Part shown: positions 37,156 through 50,286 of the stretch, in pieces
Numbering within the stretch: the stretch's first letter is position 1
Layout: each line of letters starts with the position of its first letter
Source: Aquila chrysaetos chrysaetos
Lineage: Eukaryota > Chordata > Aves > Accipitriformes > Accipitridae
Length of the DNA: 64,000 nucleotides
NCBI RefSeq assembly: GCF_900496995.4
Contig: NC_044014.1
Coordinates: 3,840,501 to 3,904,500, forward strand
Reading direction: 5' to 3'
Notes under the pieces: model-generated
What the model was told of the DNA's origin: nothing
What the model saw: only the letters and a program-made list of their open reading frames with translations
The model's database searches: none
Position numbers and translations under genes: made by a program

Positions 37156-40100
37156 GTGAGTAAATTTTTTAAAAAGTAAACAATTGTGTTGTTCAGCAAG
37201 AGAGATTAATTTAATTGTTTCAAGTGAAAAAAGTGCTTAAACAAAATCACAAATGCATGTCTGAAATTATGCTAAGAAAAAAAGTATGCTAGAAAATTTG
37301 CTGTTACTGAAAAAATTATTTTAGTTGTGGGGCATTCGTACTGAATTCACTGTTAAAGCTCTCAGCAAAGTACTGATATTAAAACAATTTCATTTTAATT
37401 AATATTGATTATGTTCATATGGATAGAATTAAGGTTACAAAAAATGTTAGTAGTCTTACTGGGAATGTAATGTGAAAAAGAGTTTGTGGTCCTTTCTGCT
37501 ATTGCCTTTAGTCATGTGAGCAGGTCTTACTTGTAAAAGCAGTTCGATTGACTTTAAAGAATTACAGAGATGTACAAGAATATTTGCAGGACTAGGTGAT
37601 CGTTTGTCACATAGGGACTTCAGAGTTATGTGCTGGTGTATACTGTAACTATTCAGTAGCTATGTAGGAGGCCTCAGTTTCACAGTTGTTTGTTTGGTAT
37701 TATGTTGTAATACTAAATAACTAACAAAACCAGGTTCACTAGTAAAAGGAAGGAAGATGCCTTTGTATTTTACTTTAGTAAAAAGAAATATTTGTGCTTA
37801 GTCAGTTCTTTGAAAAAGAAAAAACTACTGTTTGAAATCTATTTCAAGAGCTGTAAACCTTTTTTTGGTAGGAATTAGGATTATATGGATTTGAAGCAAC
37901 TTTGATTCCAGTTTTGTCATTTGAATTCGTATCGCTTGAAACCTTATTTGAAAAGGTAGGTTTTAAATTATTTCAGTTGTCTTATTTTCAACAAAATTTA
38001 GGCCATGGTTCCTAAGAAGCCGTGTCTTATCTTGATTTAATAATGCCCTCTGTGGTACCTTTTTTTGTGTTTCCACAAACACAGTTGTATACAATACAGT
38101 ATTGTATACAACACAATACAGTATTGTATACAACATCAAGTATGTTGCCCATACTTGTTGAAGAATTAAGTTGGTCAGATAGAAATCATGTTTAGGGTGA
38201 TGGAGCATAGGTAGTCATAGGTTGGGGCATTTAGTCACAACAAAAAATGAGAAGACTGTAGTGACAACTAAAGGTTACCTGAGGTTTACCCTTACATTGT
38301 ACTGAAATAGTGTACTGCATGTCCTAGTTACATGGCATAAAATTGCATAATCAGTGTTTTCTTTCTACTCTTTCTTCAATGTATATATTTCATTTTAAAA
38401 TGTTGAAAAGGTTTTCCAAGGAAGGTTCCCTTTATTGACAATCTCCAACAGCACTGAACTTTCTTAGGTGTTTGAATGTATCATGATCTTCATCTACGAG
38501 TGATCCAAGAACATTTTTCCTTTTTTTGTACTGATCTTTGAGAACCCCTTAGCAATCTTAACTGTTCTTTGAGGGGGCAGGGGGCAAGCAGCTGTCTGGG
38601 TAGTACCCTCTGTGTTACTACTTGGAATAACAGTTCATTTTCTCTTGTATGAATTTTTAAGTACCTCGTATGTCGTTCACCTTTCCTTCCAACTCATTTC
38701 AGTGACAAGAATCCTTGTCCATTCCTACAAATTCTCAGAAGTAATATAATCTGTGCAAGTTTTGTTCTGAATTTGAGCTTTGTTATACATTTCTGTTATA
38801 AATACTCTGGCTACTGATAGTAATGAAATATTTGCCCTTTTCGGTTTCAGACACTTATTGAAGCTGGTTTGTTCTTCACAAGTTTATAAAGAATTGACCA
38901 ACTTAATTTTTAAATTTATCTATTAATTTTTTAATTTACTTCTTAAATTTACTGTTTGTAAGTAGCTGTCTCATCCAGAATGTTATGGAGGCCTAGTTTT
39001 TACCAGTCCAAGAGCATTAGAAGCCATCAAGCTATGTTTAAAAGAGAATAGTAAAAATGAAGGTAAGTGCATATTTATATTCCTTAGTCTTTCTGTTTCA
39101 GTATTTTATGGAGTCTGTAATTTTATTTCACCCACCAGTAGGTGTTTGGAGTATGCCTTTTTTAAAAAGCTGTATATCATAGTTCTTTTGGCATCATAAA
39201 GGCCTCGTGAAATTGAGCTTTTAAGGGGTTGAGGGCTGGGTTTTCTGCACTTATGCTGTTGTTAGAAATGAGAGAGCTTTTGGTGCAAATTACTAATTAG
39301 TGTGAGCTTTTTCAGTTGTGGTTATCTTTGCTAAGAAGAGTTGTAAACAGAAACTCATGCATGAGGAGTATTTTGCTGCAGTGCCTAGTTTTGCTTACTA
39401 ACCACTTTCCTCCCTTAAAGAGAGGAGCATTTTGTAGAAACTGGCCACTGCTATTTCTGTGTAGTCTTCATATGGAGTCTTACAGAAAAACAGATTTCTC
39501 TGTCTTGAATATAAAATTTTTCAAGTGAATTTAGCATTAGCTAAAAAGCACTGAAGACATGGTGATACATAAAAGCCAACAGATTAGTTGTAAGAATCCT
39601 GCAGAATGCCAAATAGAAATTACCATACCAATGATCTATCAAATCCTTGTAAACTCTTCTGAATTCCAATGCTAAGTGTTAACTACTGGCTTTGAGTTTA
39701 TGCGTGCACTTAAATTGTATCATTACTTTATCTGCTCCATATTTTGGCTGTAGTCATACACTAATCAATGTACAGTGAGTAAGGTTACACTCCTGAGTAA
39801 ATACACTGTCAGCTCATTTTAGCATTTTCAGCAGCAGAGGGCTATGTTTTAGGATTTTTGGTCAAATGTAGTATCTTACCTAGAGTTCGTCTGTAGTTCT
39901 GATTAGTAATTTGGGGAGTCTTTAGTTCCTATTTGGGTTCCTTTCAAAGGTAATAAATCCTTTTCCTTCTTTAGAATAGTTTCCTATGATTTTTTTTATT
40001 AGTGTTGTAGTTTCTATTTCTAATTTTTTTTTCCCCAAGAATACTAGAAAGGAACTCAATGTCCTATGCTGTACTGTTTTAAGACAAGATAGTAAAAGAC

Positions 40101-43100
40101 TTAGTGTATCTATTTTTGACCCGTTAGGATTTCAGGCATAGGGATCAGGTAGCTGGATCCAAGAAGTGTAATCTATAAGATAGAGCCTGAAGGAGGAAAA
40201 CCACTTCCTAGTAATTTTATTTTGGTCTCTAGTAGATTTTATTTCTGAGCTGATAACTTTTTTTTGGTATATTTTTAAAATAGAATCAGTTTCTATATTT
40301 TTCTTGTATAAGAAGGAGTTGTGTTATAGAGTACTGTAGTGCATGAATATAGATTTTTACCCTTTTATTTGTTGTCATATAAGATTATATGTGAGTTTTT
40401 TGCCTAAGCCTTCAGCTGTAAACCACCAGTTTGTATGTCTAAATCTCCCTTTGTACTATGTGCTGTTTTTTCCTATAAGTTTTGATGCTTTTTAAAATTC
40501 TTAATGCCAAAATATAAATTAACATTGCAAGTTGCGTGTGATCTGGCATAGGGCAAGTGTGCATTAAAAATGCTGCTTAGCAAAAGCAGCTAAGAACTGT
40601 TTATTCAAATTAAGCTTTTAAAAACATGTTGTAGACCGCTGTTTACACAATGAAAAAAAATACATTAAAAATTCATTTTGTACGTCCAGATTTGCTGAAA
40701 TATGTAGTGGAGTATTAGTTGTTATTATTATTATTTTGCTGTATTTGTAGATTAAACAGAAGTCCAAATACTCATTTAGCATTTGTATTTTGTTGCCACA
40801 TGCTTAAATTTAATTTAATGTTTTTCAGCCTGGTCAAAATCTCTTAAACAAAGATGGAATACCAAACCAGCATACGTGGTAGGAAAAGCTACAGCTTCTC
40901 TAGGTAAGCTGGGGTTTAAAAAAAGAAATCTTAGATAAATCTGTCTTGTAAAGTACATTTTTTGGAATATTGGCTGCTATTCAAGGGTGCTTAGAAGAAA
41001 ATATAGGGAAGTTTTATAAATGGATAATTTTGAAAACAGGTAATTGTATACACATTAGAACTATATATGCTTAGCTCAGCTAAGGTTCTAGCTTCTGCTT
41101 TTTCATTACTTTTGTATTGTGATGGTAACTGCTTCAAAAGTTTGGTCAAAAAAAAGAAGAAAAAACCCTTTGTTCTTAATTTGCATGTGGGTTTTTTCGT
41201 TCACTTTGGAAATTAAATTGGATGAAGGGGATTATAACATGGTTGTCTGAGACTGTACAAAGTGTGATGCACTGGCCCTTCATTCCCTCAGTGTTCCTGT
41301 GAGGCATTTGCCAAACAGAAGTCAGCAGTATACTTCCCATTGACTTCAGTGGGTCAGCTGCTTTATTCGTCTTGACACTGGTTTTAATTTGATGCAATAC
41401 ATATTTTATGTACATAAAAAAATGCAACGTAGATTTTAGTTTATGAAAGCCTTTCTTATTGTAAGAATGCATTGTAGCTTTAGCTTCCACTGAACCACAC
41501 AGGAAATATTATGAAAAGACTAGCATTTGAGAGTTTTAAGCGACTTGATGTTTTTCTGCTTCTAGTACAAAAATAGTTCAGATAAGTACTGGCTACCTCT
41601 GTAAAAAGCATATTTTTTCAGGCAGGTTGGTAACAACACTGAATCACTAACTGGTAACACCTAACAAGCATCTTGAATCAATCAAGTCCCAAATTAGTTA
41701 ATTTATCAGGAATTCATCTTAATCCTACTTACTGGTTTAAGAAAGACCAGTGTTATACTCAGATTTTCTGGTAGGATTTCAGCTTTCACTACAAAGAAGA
41801 GCGATACACTCGTTGGGAAGCTACCTGCAACTGTACCATGCCAGGAATTGCAGCCCATTCAGCGCAGTCAGACAGTGCTTTCTGTTTCACCGCTTCAGGT
41901 AGGAGAGTTTAGAAACTCTCCAAAACAGCTTAGCTATCCCCAGAATTCTTCTTTTGTACTTTGTCTTTCTAGAACCAAAATCAAATCTTTCGTAGCATGT
42001 TACTACTTCAAAGGCTCTGATTTTTTGCTTTTCAAAGAAGTGAGTGTGGATCAAGTTGTGTCTCCCTTTTCAACCCATGTTTCTGCGATAGTAAATCTGA
42101 ATTGTTCTCATTGATTTAAATGTTTTTCTTTGCTGCTTTTGGTTATAGTGGAAGAAATTGGTCTTATTCCACAAGGAGAAAAGTCTGGAAATGCTGAAAA
42201 ATTAGCTGAATATATTTGCTCAAGTAAGTATCTAAAATCTTCTACTTAAATTAAGCTAATGTACCTTCTGTTGTTTTGGAATTTCCTATAAATCAAGTGT
42301 ACGCTGAAGCGGAGAAGTACTTACTGCATATATCTCTTCTATGCAGAACCCATGAATCAACTTCTGGTAATGCAGGTGATATCTTTAAAAGATGATAAAA
42401 AATACTTTGAAATATCTATGCAAAATACTAATTTACATGAAATCTCAGACTCTGTAATTGATCAATAATACTATATGACCCAGTAGAGAAAGTATTTTTT
42501 TACTAAAAGATCAGAGCTGTAATGATTGGAAATTGCTGCTTAATCATAAGATTTAAATGATTGTGACTGTAGGTGTGCTGCTTCTCTGTGAACTTTGGGT
42601 GACCTGACTTCTCTTGCTTCAAACCAGTTGATGCTGGGGATTTCTCACCATGCCATAGTTCCAAGTAGATAAGGGGAACTCCTTTCCTCAGAATGGACAT
42701 GTGGGTTCAGAGGAATATCTTTTTCAGCACCAAAGGAGAGTGGTTTTGAAGAAGTTGCAGAAAGGGTTAGTTAAAATGATAGTTTGTTTTGTTTAACCAT
42801 TTTGTTATGGTTAAAGCTGGATATGCTGATCTGTTTGCTGCTTCTAAATGTATTATCAGATTGTTGGGTAATTTTTAAAAGTTTAGTTAGTCTACTGCCT
42901 CGGGGTTTTTTTACTGTAGTTTGTTAAAATTTCCAGTAGTAATAAGAAACATTTTTAGGCTTAGGGGCTCATTATCTTTTGAGTGGGTGGGTCAGTACAA
43001 GCTGTGAAAAAAGAGGCTGTGTTTTTGTACGGCCTAGGGTATAGGAGTTGGGTGAAGAATGTCATAAGCGGGAGCTGCCAGTGCAATGAGGTTGACCTCG

Positions 43101-46100
43101 GAGCTTCTGACACACGTGGTGGTGTTCCAGGGGATCCACGACTGAGGTGCATGCTGCCTTCGAAGTGTCCGTCTTGAGCATCGGCTGGGAGGAACAGTTA
43201 TCAAAAGAAGCCAGCAAAATTAGTCCTCAAGCACTCTGAAACTCGTTGCTAAAATAACCTCTGTACCAGGTGAAAATCGCACCTAAGGTTCAGTATCTCA
43301 GCAGCAACCTGTTAGCTGGCAGATTCTTCTCTGTACTTTTACATGACCTGGGGTGCATCCCTGCTCATGTAAGAAAGCAGGGAGCTGTGTAGTGGAGCCT
43401 CATAGTGAAATTGGAGGGTAGCTTTCAGTCTGATACCAAGGTATGTCCTTCGCTGAAGGACTGCCTGCCCCAAATTTAAAGGGGGAACAGAAACCTTCAT
43501 CTAGAGGCTCATGCAGTGTCCACTAATGGGACAGAGAATGACCAATGCTTTGAAAAGCCATGTTATTCAGTCAGTCAAGGTAAATAGCCTGCCTTTGGCT
43601 AACCCTAGTCAGAGAAACAAATGACAGTGCAATTATTCTAGATGTTGGATGAATTATTGTATCTGCTGGTTTAAGAGCCCTACTGCTGACCACGCTTTAT
43701 GAACTTGCTGAATAAGGTGCTAGGTGCTTCAGTAGTGGAAATGATGTCAAGAACCCTGACACGTTATTTTTGACTGTTAGGCATGTTAGATGTGAAAGAG
43801 AGTGTTGATTAGCAAAGTCTGCATAGTAGCAGAGATTTATAGGTAAAAGAAAAATTGATTTGAGCTGGCAAGTATTGTTTTTTATGGGCAGAGTGCTCTG
43901 TTATTCATTGGCAAATAAAATATTTTAACTATATGGAATATTTCATGATAAAAATTAGAGTTGCCAACACAAGATTAAGTAATAAATTCTGAAAATTAAA
44001 AATGAAATTTTCAACACAAAAATGCCATAAGTGAAGAATAACCCACATCTACTCTTCAAAAGATATTTTAAAACAAAGACTGGTTTTAGCTGATTTTTTA
44101 GTGCTAGGAAATTTGCTTCTGGTAATGAATTAATGTTTGCCAGTTTGCAGATGGAGGTTTTTTTTGAGAAGGAAGATGAGAAAAATACCTGTCTCTCTTG
44201 TTGCATGAATGTGAAAAAAACCTAGGATCAGGTCTAAAGAAAACAGTGTGTGTAATACCAGGAGTGGAAAAATTCCTCATTGGTGCACCTGTGACTGGCA
44301 CACTTAATGCATCGTAACATCTTCTTGGTTATTTTCTCAGTCGAGTCGAGGATCATCCCGGTTCTTTCTCCTCCCTTGGGAGCTGCTTGGTTCACAGACC
44401 CTGTTACTTCTGACGATATCTGATCCCGTGGCTATTTCCCTGCTTTGCCTGCACCCTCCTGCCGAGTTAGGAGCTGGCAGTCACAGAGGGAGCCGGACAG
44501 GGAACAGCACTTTCTGGTGAGAGCAGAGAAATTCCAGAGCCAGCAGCACCTTCTGGTAGCCACCACAGAAAGAGAGAACTCTGTGTTTACAGCCTTTTAC
44601 ATAGAGTATCCTGAGGGCAGTTTCATACCAGAACACCAGCAGGCTATTTAAATTAACACAATGCTGCAACATTTCCATTATCCTTGCAAAAATGACTGCC
44701 TTTGAATACCCTTTGGTTTTGATAACCGAACAGTGGATTTCAATCATTGGAGACTGCCTGTTGTTGATACATATAATCATACTCAATGATTTATTGGATT
44801 TTGCATACTTAGGCGCTCTCAATTTATCAAGTGGTTTATAACAACCTCTGAAGTACAGATTAAATTACATCATGTTCCCTATTATGTATATATTTAATTT
44901 TTTTAATGCATAAAATGATAAGTAAATTAAAAGAATAGCTCTAAATTTGTTACATCATTAGAATTTATTGTCAGAATAAAAATAAAATCTGAAGCAATGA
45001 AATTTCTTCTGGTATTCACCTTTTGTGCTGTGGTACCCACTTCAGCTTAAGTGATTGGGAAAATAAAGGAATTTACTCCTTAACTACCTAGTTAGCTTTA
45101 CTCTCTTTTCAAGGCAAATATTTTTTCAGTTTTATTACAGTGTAACATTTGCGTTGGTTACAGAAGTAGGGGATACCATGAGGGCCAATGCTTGTTGTAT
45201 TGTTCAGGCCTACTAAGGAATTTTTCTGTGCTTTGTAAACACAAGTCAAAAAGGATTAGTGTTTCTTTACAGATATGATACTGACATTTCAATTAACTGA
45301 CATGAGTTGCAGGAGGATTAATGCTGAAATATTTAGGTTTTATCTTATTATTTTACAATCTCTTTTACATTCTGTCCCAAGTTCATTCTTCCTTCCTGTA
45401 ATTTATTACAAGCATATCTATGGCTTCTAATAAAACCTCAGTGTGCATTTAGGACATATATATTAGATATATCTGTGTTGACTCCTGCTAGGGTCTTTCC
45501 ATTTGATTTTTACTATGCTGTCCTTCCCCCCACCCCCCGAGGCATCTCTGATGCCTACTGTTATAAACCAAGACTCTACTTACAGCACTTAAAAAAAAAA
45601 AAAAAAGCATTTATTTTTCTAGTAGTCGTCTCTTAAACATTTGTATTAACATATCTGAATTAGTAATAAAAAAATGTGTTGAGGAACTCTCATTTATTTT
45701 GAAAGATGAATGCAAAGTTGTGTGCAGCTGCGTAGAATTTCATCTTGAAATTTTCTATGTGTTTGTTATTTATAGGAAAGGCAAACTCTGTGCAAAAAAA
45801 GCCTGCTGTTAAATTGCTATCCAAAGATCGAATTCTTCCTTGATTAAAATGCTCTTTATCTTTTGCAAAGTGTTAATATTCACTTTTATTAGATAAAATC
45901 TAGCAGTGAAAAACTTGCCAAAACAATTAGTTTAAGCCCTAAACCCAGCAAATTATTGAGAATCTCATACAGACAGTGCTATTTGCTAGTTTCAGATAGA
46001 TTGAAACTTTTCAGCACAGTATTTCTGTCCTCTTCTTTGTCTGCCTGAACATTCTTTTATATAGAGCAAGCTGTCATGTATTGAGGGGGACTAAGATTTT

Positions 46101-49100
46101 AAATATAAAATTGAGGAAGATTGTGTTTCTGAGGAGGAGGAGGAGGAGGTAACTTGCACAGTACTTGTTTTGCTTTGTAGAATGGCAAGGAGAATAGAAA
46201 TGCGGTTTATCTTTTGTGCAATCTTTTTAGCCAATGTATTCATATTATAGTTATGGAATATTTTTTAATTTACATGCTAAGTAGCCTCTGTCCTCTGAAT
46301 TGTGGATGCAGTTGCACTGCAAATGTTCTCAGTTATCTTACGGCTGTGTCTGTGATGAAGCATGCAGCATTTACTGCAGTGTTCAACATCTGTTACCTTT
46401 AAAATGTATTAAATGTATCATGTTTACTCTTTATTAAAAACATAAGTTAATTAAAGTTCTTGCTTGTGTATTTACAGGAGAGAAACCTAATTCCTCAGCT
46501 CTTCTTTTTCCTTGTGGAGCCCTGAAAAGAGAAGTACTTCCTACGGTACTTAGAGAAAAAGGTTGAACTTCCCTTGGAGCCTCATTTTAATTAGTCAGTT
46601 ATGAGAAAAGTTGTATCTAGAGCTTGTGAACCAAATTTGAATAACTAAAAACTGAATTTGCTATCAAGTTGGCTAGAAGTTAGAGGATTGGAGTAAAAAC
46701 CGCGAGGTTGGATTGCTGCCCACAGCGCTAGGACTGAGCTGTAGCATGACGTGAGCAAGGTTATTTGCCTTGTTCTTCACCTGCGTTCTCTTCTGTGCGA
46801 TGGGAGATAACTCTCAGAAACGCTGCAAGGCTTGCCAGTTTGCCAAAGTGCTTCGAGGTCCTCTGATTACAGATGCTTTAGTACATCTTGAAACTCTAGA
46901 AGTACCTTTTCTCTATCTTTTTAATCTTTTTAGCCTAAAATAGTACACTTAAGTGCAGTTACTATGTTGAGAGTGGTTTTTTGAAATAATAGAAATTTAA
47001 TGAAACCCTGTTTAATTATGAATGTATATCCTGATTCCAGGTATACCTCTGGAAAGCCTTACTGTTTATCAAACAACCCAACACGCTGACCTGCAAGGAT
47101 CTTTGAGCAGTTACTTCTCACAACAGGTATTGGATGCTGATGTAATTTGAGGGTTTTTTGAGGTATATGATAATACCTAGCAGAATGTACTCCTTTTTTT
47201 TCAGCTGTCTGTAAATGGTAATTTTGGTGATACAGGAATATCCTGCATGGGCTTCTTGTTTTGTTTCCCTGTTGACTACCAAGAAAATCTTTTAGCAAAA
47301 GTTTCAGACAGAAAGTACGAGTCCCTCAGTTATTTCTTGTGTCTTTTGGGCTCGTTTACAAATGTCATAAGAAAGAAGAAAAACAAAACTTTTCACATTT
47401 CGTCTGACTTTCAAAATACATGTATGTTTCAGAATTACTGCATAAATAATTACATACATAACTGCATAAATAATTACATATTCAGTTTATTCCTTTGAGC
47501 TGGACAAGACTGCTTTTTAAGTAATACCGTGTCAGAAATTACATTTAGTGAGGATATTTATTGAACAGCTTTATTATTAATTTTTATTAGTGTAATTGAA
47601 ATATCACTGGACATCTTTGCTATATACTACAAATCAGAATCCAGTAGTAATCTGCCCTACATAGTTTCAGTGTTCCTTCTCTGATTATCCAATTTATGAA
47701 TGTAGTGTTCTCATTTTAAGTGTTAGAATTCCAAGTGGCATGCTGTTGACCAGTGTATTGAGATATATTTGCTAGAATTATCAATGTTTTTCTCTTTTTA
47801 AAACTCTCTAGTAAATGTCATTAATCAAGGATCAGTGCATAATAAAAGATTTGAAGGTACTAATAATGGCTTTTATTTTTTCAAGACTGGCTTTCTGAAT
47901 TTTCCATTTGTAGGAGCCTACATGATATCTAGGATTAATTTTATTCAAAATGCAGGCCTTCCTTCTTACAGAAACTTGGCCTCCTTGAGCGTGTTGCACC
48001 TCTTTTTAGAATCTGTGCATTAATGTCTTGTTAAATTACATACTGATTTTGAAGTTCTTTTTCAAGAGGTCCTAAAAGGTTATGGTGTGGGCAGTCTAAC
48101 CAATACACTGTAGTATATCCTGGTGTTCCCCAGTGGATATTGCAGTTCTGAACCCCACAGTATTTGGTTTATAGCAGTTACAAAATTGAGTCAGTAGTGC
48201 ATATGCATTTTGTAACTGTCTGAACTCTTTTTATGGAACTCTTGCTTGCCGCAATTAGATGTTAGTTTCAGTGTAAAGCTGCTAAAATGTGTTTCTCATG
48301 CGCTTTTTAGTTGTTCTTAACTGATGATATCGTGGTTATATATTTAGTGCGCGGAGAGCTGACATAAAACGACAAGTGTTTAGCACTTGGTGAGACAATG
48401 AAAAGCACTGTGTTAAACTGTCATTCTGGCCTCCATGAGCTAAGGCTAGCTTCCAAGTCATGCGCTATAAAATAACAACAGATGTAGTTTGAGTGGAATT
48501 AGTGTATCTTTCTTGTCAGACAGAAAATCATGATAAAGGAGGCATGTGCTTTGGGTCCGCAGCTCAAGAGCTTGGGCCCTTCACTCCAGACCGAATTTTG
48601 CAGTCTTCTTTTGGCTACAGAAGGTTCCTGCTGCTATCTTAAGGCAGGCTTATTCTGAGAGCGAGCGAGCCCTTCCAGGGGTCTGCAGTTTTAAGGCAAC
48701 ACCTCATCTTTGCCAGCGCTTCTCAGGGCGGGCAGAACTTAGGGTAAACCACATGAGCTAGGAAACAGAGAATATGTGCAGAACTGAGATAGATGGGAAT
48801 TGATTTAGGGAAATAGCTTGCTGAGTTTTCTTGCTGAACAGGAAAATAAGTACGGCTGCAGAACACTTTCAGTACATTTATCAGCAAGTGCTTGTTTGAC
48901 AAAGTATTTGTTTCAAGTCACACCTGAATTTCAGCATTCTGTGGTATGGCAGGCTGTCTGCACCACAGGAAACCCTTTCTGTTGGGTTAACTGCTGTTCC
49001 TCATTAATAAAAACACTTCACGTCCATATAGAGACAGTTGAAAGGATTTATGTGAATGTGTACTGATACACTGCTGGAATAGTGAGTAGTATATGCCAAC

Positions 49101-49994
49101 CTATGGTTACTTTTACTCAGGGATTTCCAGCAAGCATCGTGTTCTTCAGTCCATCTGGTGTCAAATTTTGCCTCCAGCACATTCAGAAGCTTTCGGGGGA
49201 TTTAATCAACCATATCAAGGTATCTTCTCTTTAAAAGGGGTGAAATACAATAGGGAGTAAGTTTGGGGTGGGCAAATGAGAGATAGGAAGGCTGTTAAAC
49301 CCTTTACAAACCTTTGTTTTCTCTTTTGTTTGTGTTTTATTTCTCTGAAAAAACAGATTATAGCACATACATAGATAGCAAATACAAATGTTATTATATA
49401 GCTGAGAGCCTTTTTTTAAAAAAAGAAAAAGTAATTGTTTTCACCTAGAATTTTTTTCCCCGACTAACTTGCCAGTCTCCACTGGGTATAGGCTTTTTTT
49501 TCTGTTAGTGATGTGAAGGTGTGAATAGTTCTTGCTTGAATCTGGCTGAGGCATATTAAAATTCCTCTCACTTTTCCTGTTTTGTGGGACTAAGAGCTTT
49601 AAATGTTTATAATGGCGAGATAAATAATAATCTTTCCTAAGTAAATTCTAAGGAGCTCAATTGATAGGTGGTTTTTAATGCTGAAAATCTTCAACCTGAA
49701 ATGGTTAGTACAGTTTAGTAAGCTCAGCCATGCAAGTTGATACACTGACAATGTCAGCAAAGAAGGAAGGATGTGTACCCAAGTAACTAGTAAGAGTTGA
49801 TGCCGTAACTGACTACGCTATGATAACTGTAAATAATGTCATTTCAGTTTGCTGCTATCGGTCCAACAACTGCGGAAGCCATGGAAGCAGCAGGAATCCC
49901 AGTTAGCTGTACTGCAGAGAGTCCGACTCCCCAAGACCTCGCCGCTGGGATCCAAAAAGCACTTCACTTACAGAACTGCTGTTTAGCTAAATGA
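37093..49994 (+). CDS. UROS: UROS, uroporphyrinogen-III synthase
   Basis: Nine coding exons give a complete 269-residue enzyme (human 265): 37093-37155, 37872-37955, 38966-39062, 40829-40903, 42149-42223, 46478-46561, 47041-47126, 49121-49219 and 49848-49994. It closes and inverts ring D of hydroxymethylbilane to give uroporphyrinogen III, the fourth step of haem synthesis, in the cytosol. Visible hallmarks are MKVLLLKD at the start, [48 protein letters not shown] and [11 protein letters not shown] (Thr228/Thr229, matching the human Thr227/Thr228 pair). Cys73, the site of the common human C73R porphyria change, is conserved. Both hinge-linked domains are whole. It shares the CpG island with BCCIP. 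Confidence 0.97.
37872..37955 (+). CDS. UROS: UROS coding exon 2
   Basis: 28 codons after TTGGTAG, donor GTAGGT. It encodes [19 protein letters not shown], nearly identical to human. Confidence 0.96.
38084..38134. repeat. Near-perfect palindrome with tandem 22-bp copy
   Basis: 38084-38112 is a 29-bp inverted repeat (GTTGTATACAATAC around a central A) that could fold into a cruciform. Its right 22 bp (38091-38112) are repeated exactly at 38113-38134. It lies in the UROS intron after coding exon 2. Confidence 0.9.
38966..39062 (+). CDS. UROS: UROS coding exon 3
   Basis: 97 nt, donor GTAAGT, leaving phase 1. It encodes [20 protein letters not shown] and [12 protein letters not shown]. The acceptor is odd: GTAAGTAG directly precedes the exon and there is no clear pyrimidine tract. 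Confidence 0.92.
40829..40903 (+). CDS. UROS: UROS coding exon 4
   Basis: 75 nt after TTTTTCAG, donor GTAAGC. It encodes [20 protein letters not shown] then TASL. Confidence 0.95.
42149..42223 (+). CDS. UROS: UROS coding exon 5
   Basis: 75 nt after GGTTATAG, donor GTAAGT. It encodes [20 protein letters not shown] then YICS, matching human [20 protein letters not shown]. Confidence 0.95.
45776..45843 (+). other. UROS: Possible UROS cryptic/alternative terminal exon
   Basis: Inside the intron between coding exons 5 and 6, a TTTATAG acceptor is followed by an open frame in the correct phase. It starts like exon 6 (R then K or E), runs about 22 codons to TGA, and has ATTAAA overlapping the stop. 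If used it would truncate the enzyme at about 153 residues. No support beyond these signals. Confidence 0.2.
46478..46561 (+). CDS. UROS: UROS coding exon 6
   Basis: 84 nt after ATTTACAG, donor GTTGAA (weak). It encodes [20 protein letters not shown] then PTVLREK. Confidence 0.94.
46720..46885 (+). repeat. Ancient MIR-like SINE relic
   Basis: Contains GAGCAAGGTTATTTGCC, CTTCTGTGCGATGGGAGATA and AAAGTGCTTCGAGGTCCTCT in the order found in amniote MIR-type SINEs (Ser/Thr-type core, then the tail). It is strongly diverged and boundaries are approximate. It lies in the UROS intron between coding exons 6 and 7. Confidence 0.4.
47041..47126 (+). CDS. UROS: UROS coding exon 7
   Basis: 86 nt after GATTCCAG, donor GTATTG, returning to phase 0. 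It encodes [19 protein letters not shown] then SLSSYFSQQ, including the family Tyr in the TVYQT motif. Confidence 0.95.
47437..47480 (+). repeat. Short direct repeat (24-bp period)
   Basis: ACTGCATAAATAATTACATA occurs at 47437-47456 and again at 47461-47480, in the UROS intron after coding exon 7. AT-rich; probably a slippage product. Confidence 0.85.
49121..49219 (+). CDS. UROS: UROS coding exon 8
   Basis: 33 codons after TTACTCAG, donor GTATCT. It encodes [20 protein letters not shown] then [13 protein letters not shown]. Confidence 0.96.
49848..49994 (+). CDS. UROS: UROS terminal coding exon 9
   Basis: 49 codons including TGA, acceptor ATTTCAG. It encodes [19 protein letters not shown] and [20 protein letters not shown], ending NCCLAK, four residues longer than human. 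Confidence 0.96.
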   Translation, partial: FAAIGPTTAEAMEAAGIPVSCTAESPTPQDLAAGIQKALHLQNCCLAK

Positions 49995-50280
49995 GAGCAC
50001 AGCATGCGTTCGAAGGTGAATATGGTGCTGTAGAAGACTTTTCCATTTTGCAGACCTGTTGTCCTCCAAGAAAGTATTTTTCAGGACTATGCAACACTGT
50101 CCTTGTCAGGGCCTTGTGTGAGAAGCTTGCATCTAAACGTCTAAGAAATCTAGAATTTGTCCAGCATATTTTAAAGCATCTAGCTATTCCCCTTTTTCTC
50201 ATGTGTGCAGTGTAAATATTTTACGTGGGCATTCCTTGAAAACTAGTTGTGAGAGGCTAATCTGCATCATAGTATACTGA

Positions 50281-50286
50281 AATAAA
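50281..50286 (+). terminator. UROS: UROS poly(A) signal AATAAA
   Basis: First AATAAA, 287 bp beyond the UROS stop. A second one at 50633-50638 would give a longer 3' UTR. Confidence 0.55.

Noticed and set aside
41338-41356. CCCATTGACTTCAGTGGG motif in a UROS intron
   Set aside because: This phrase recurs in old sauropsid interspersed repeats, but no flanking element structure could be defined.
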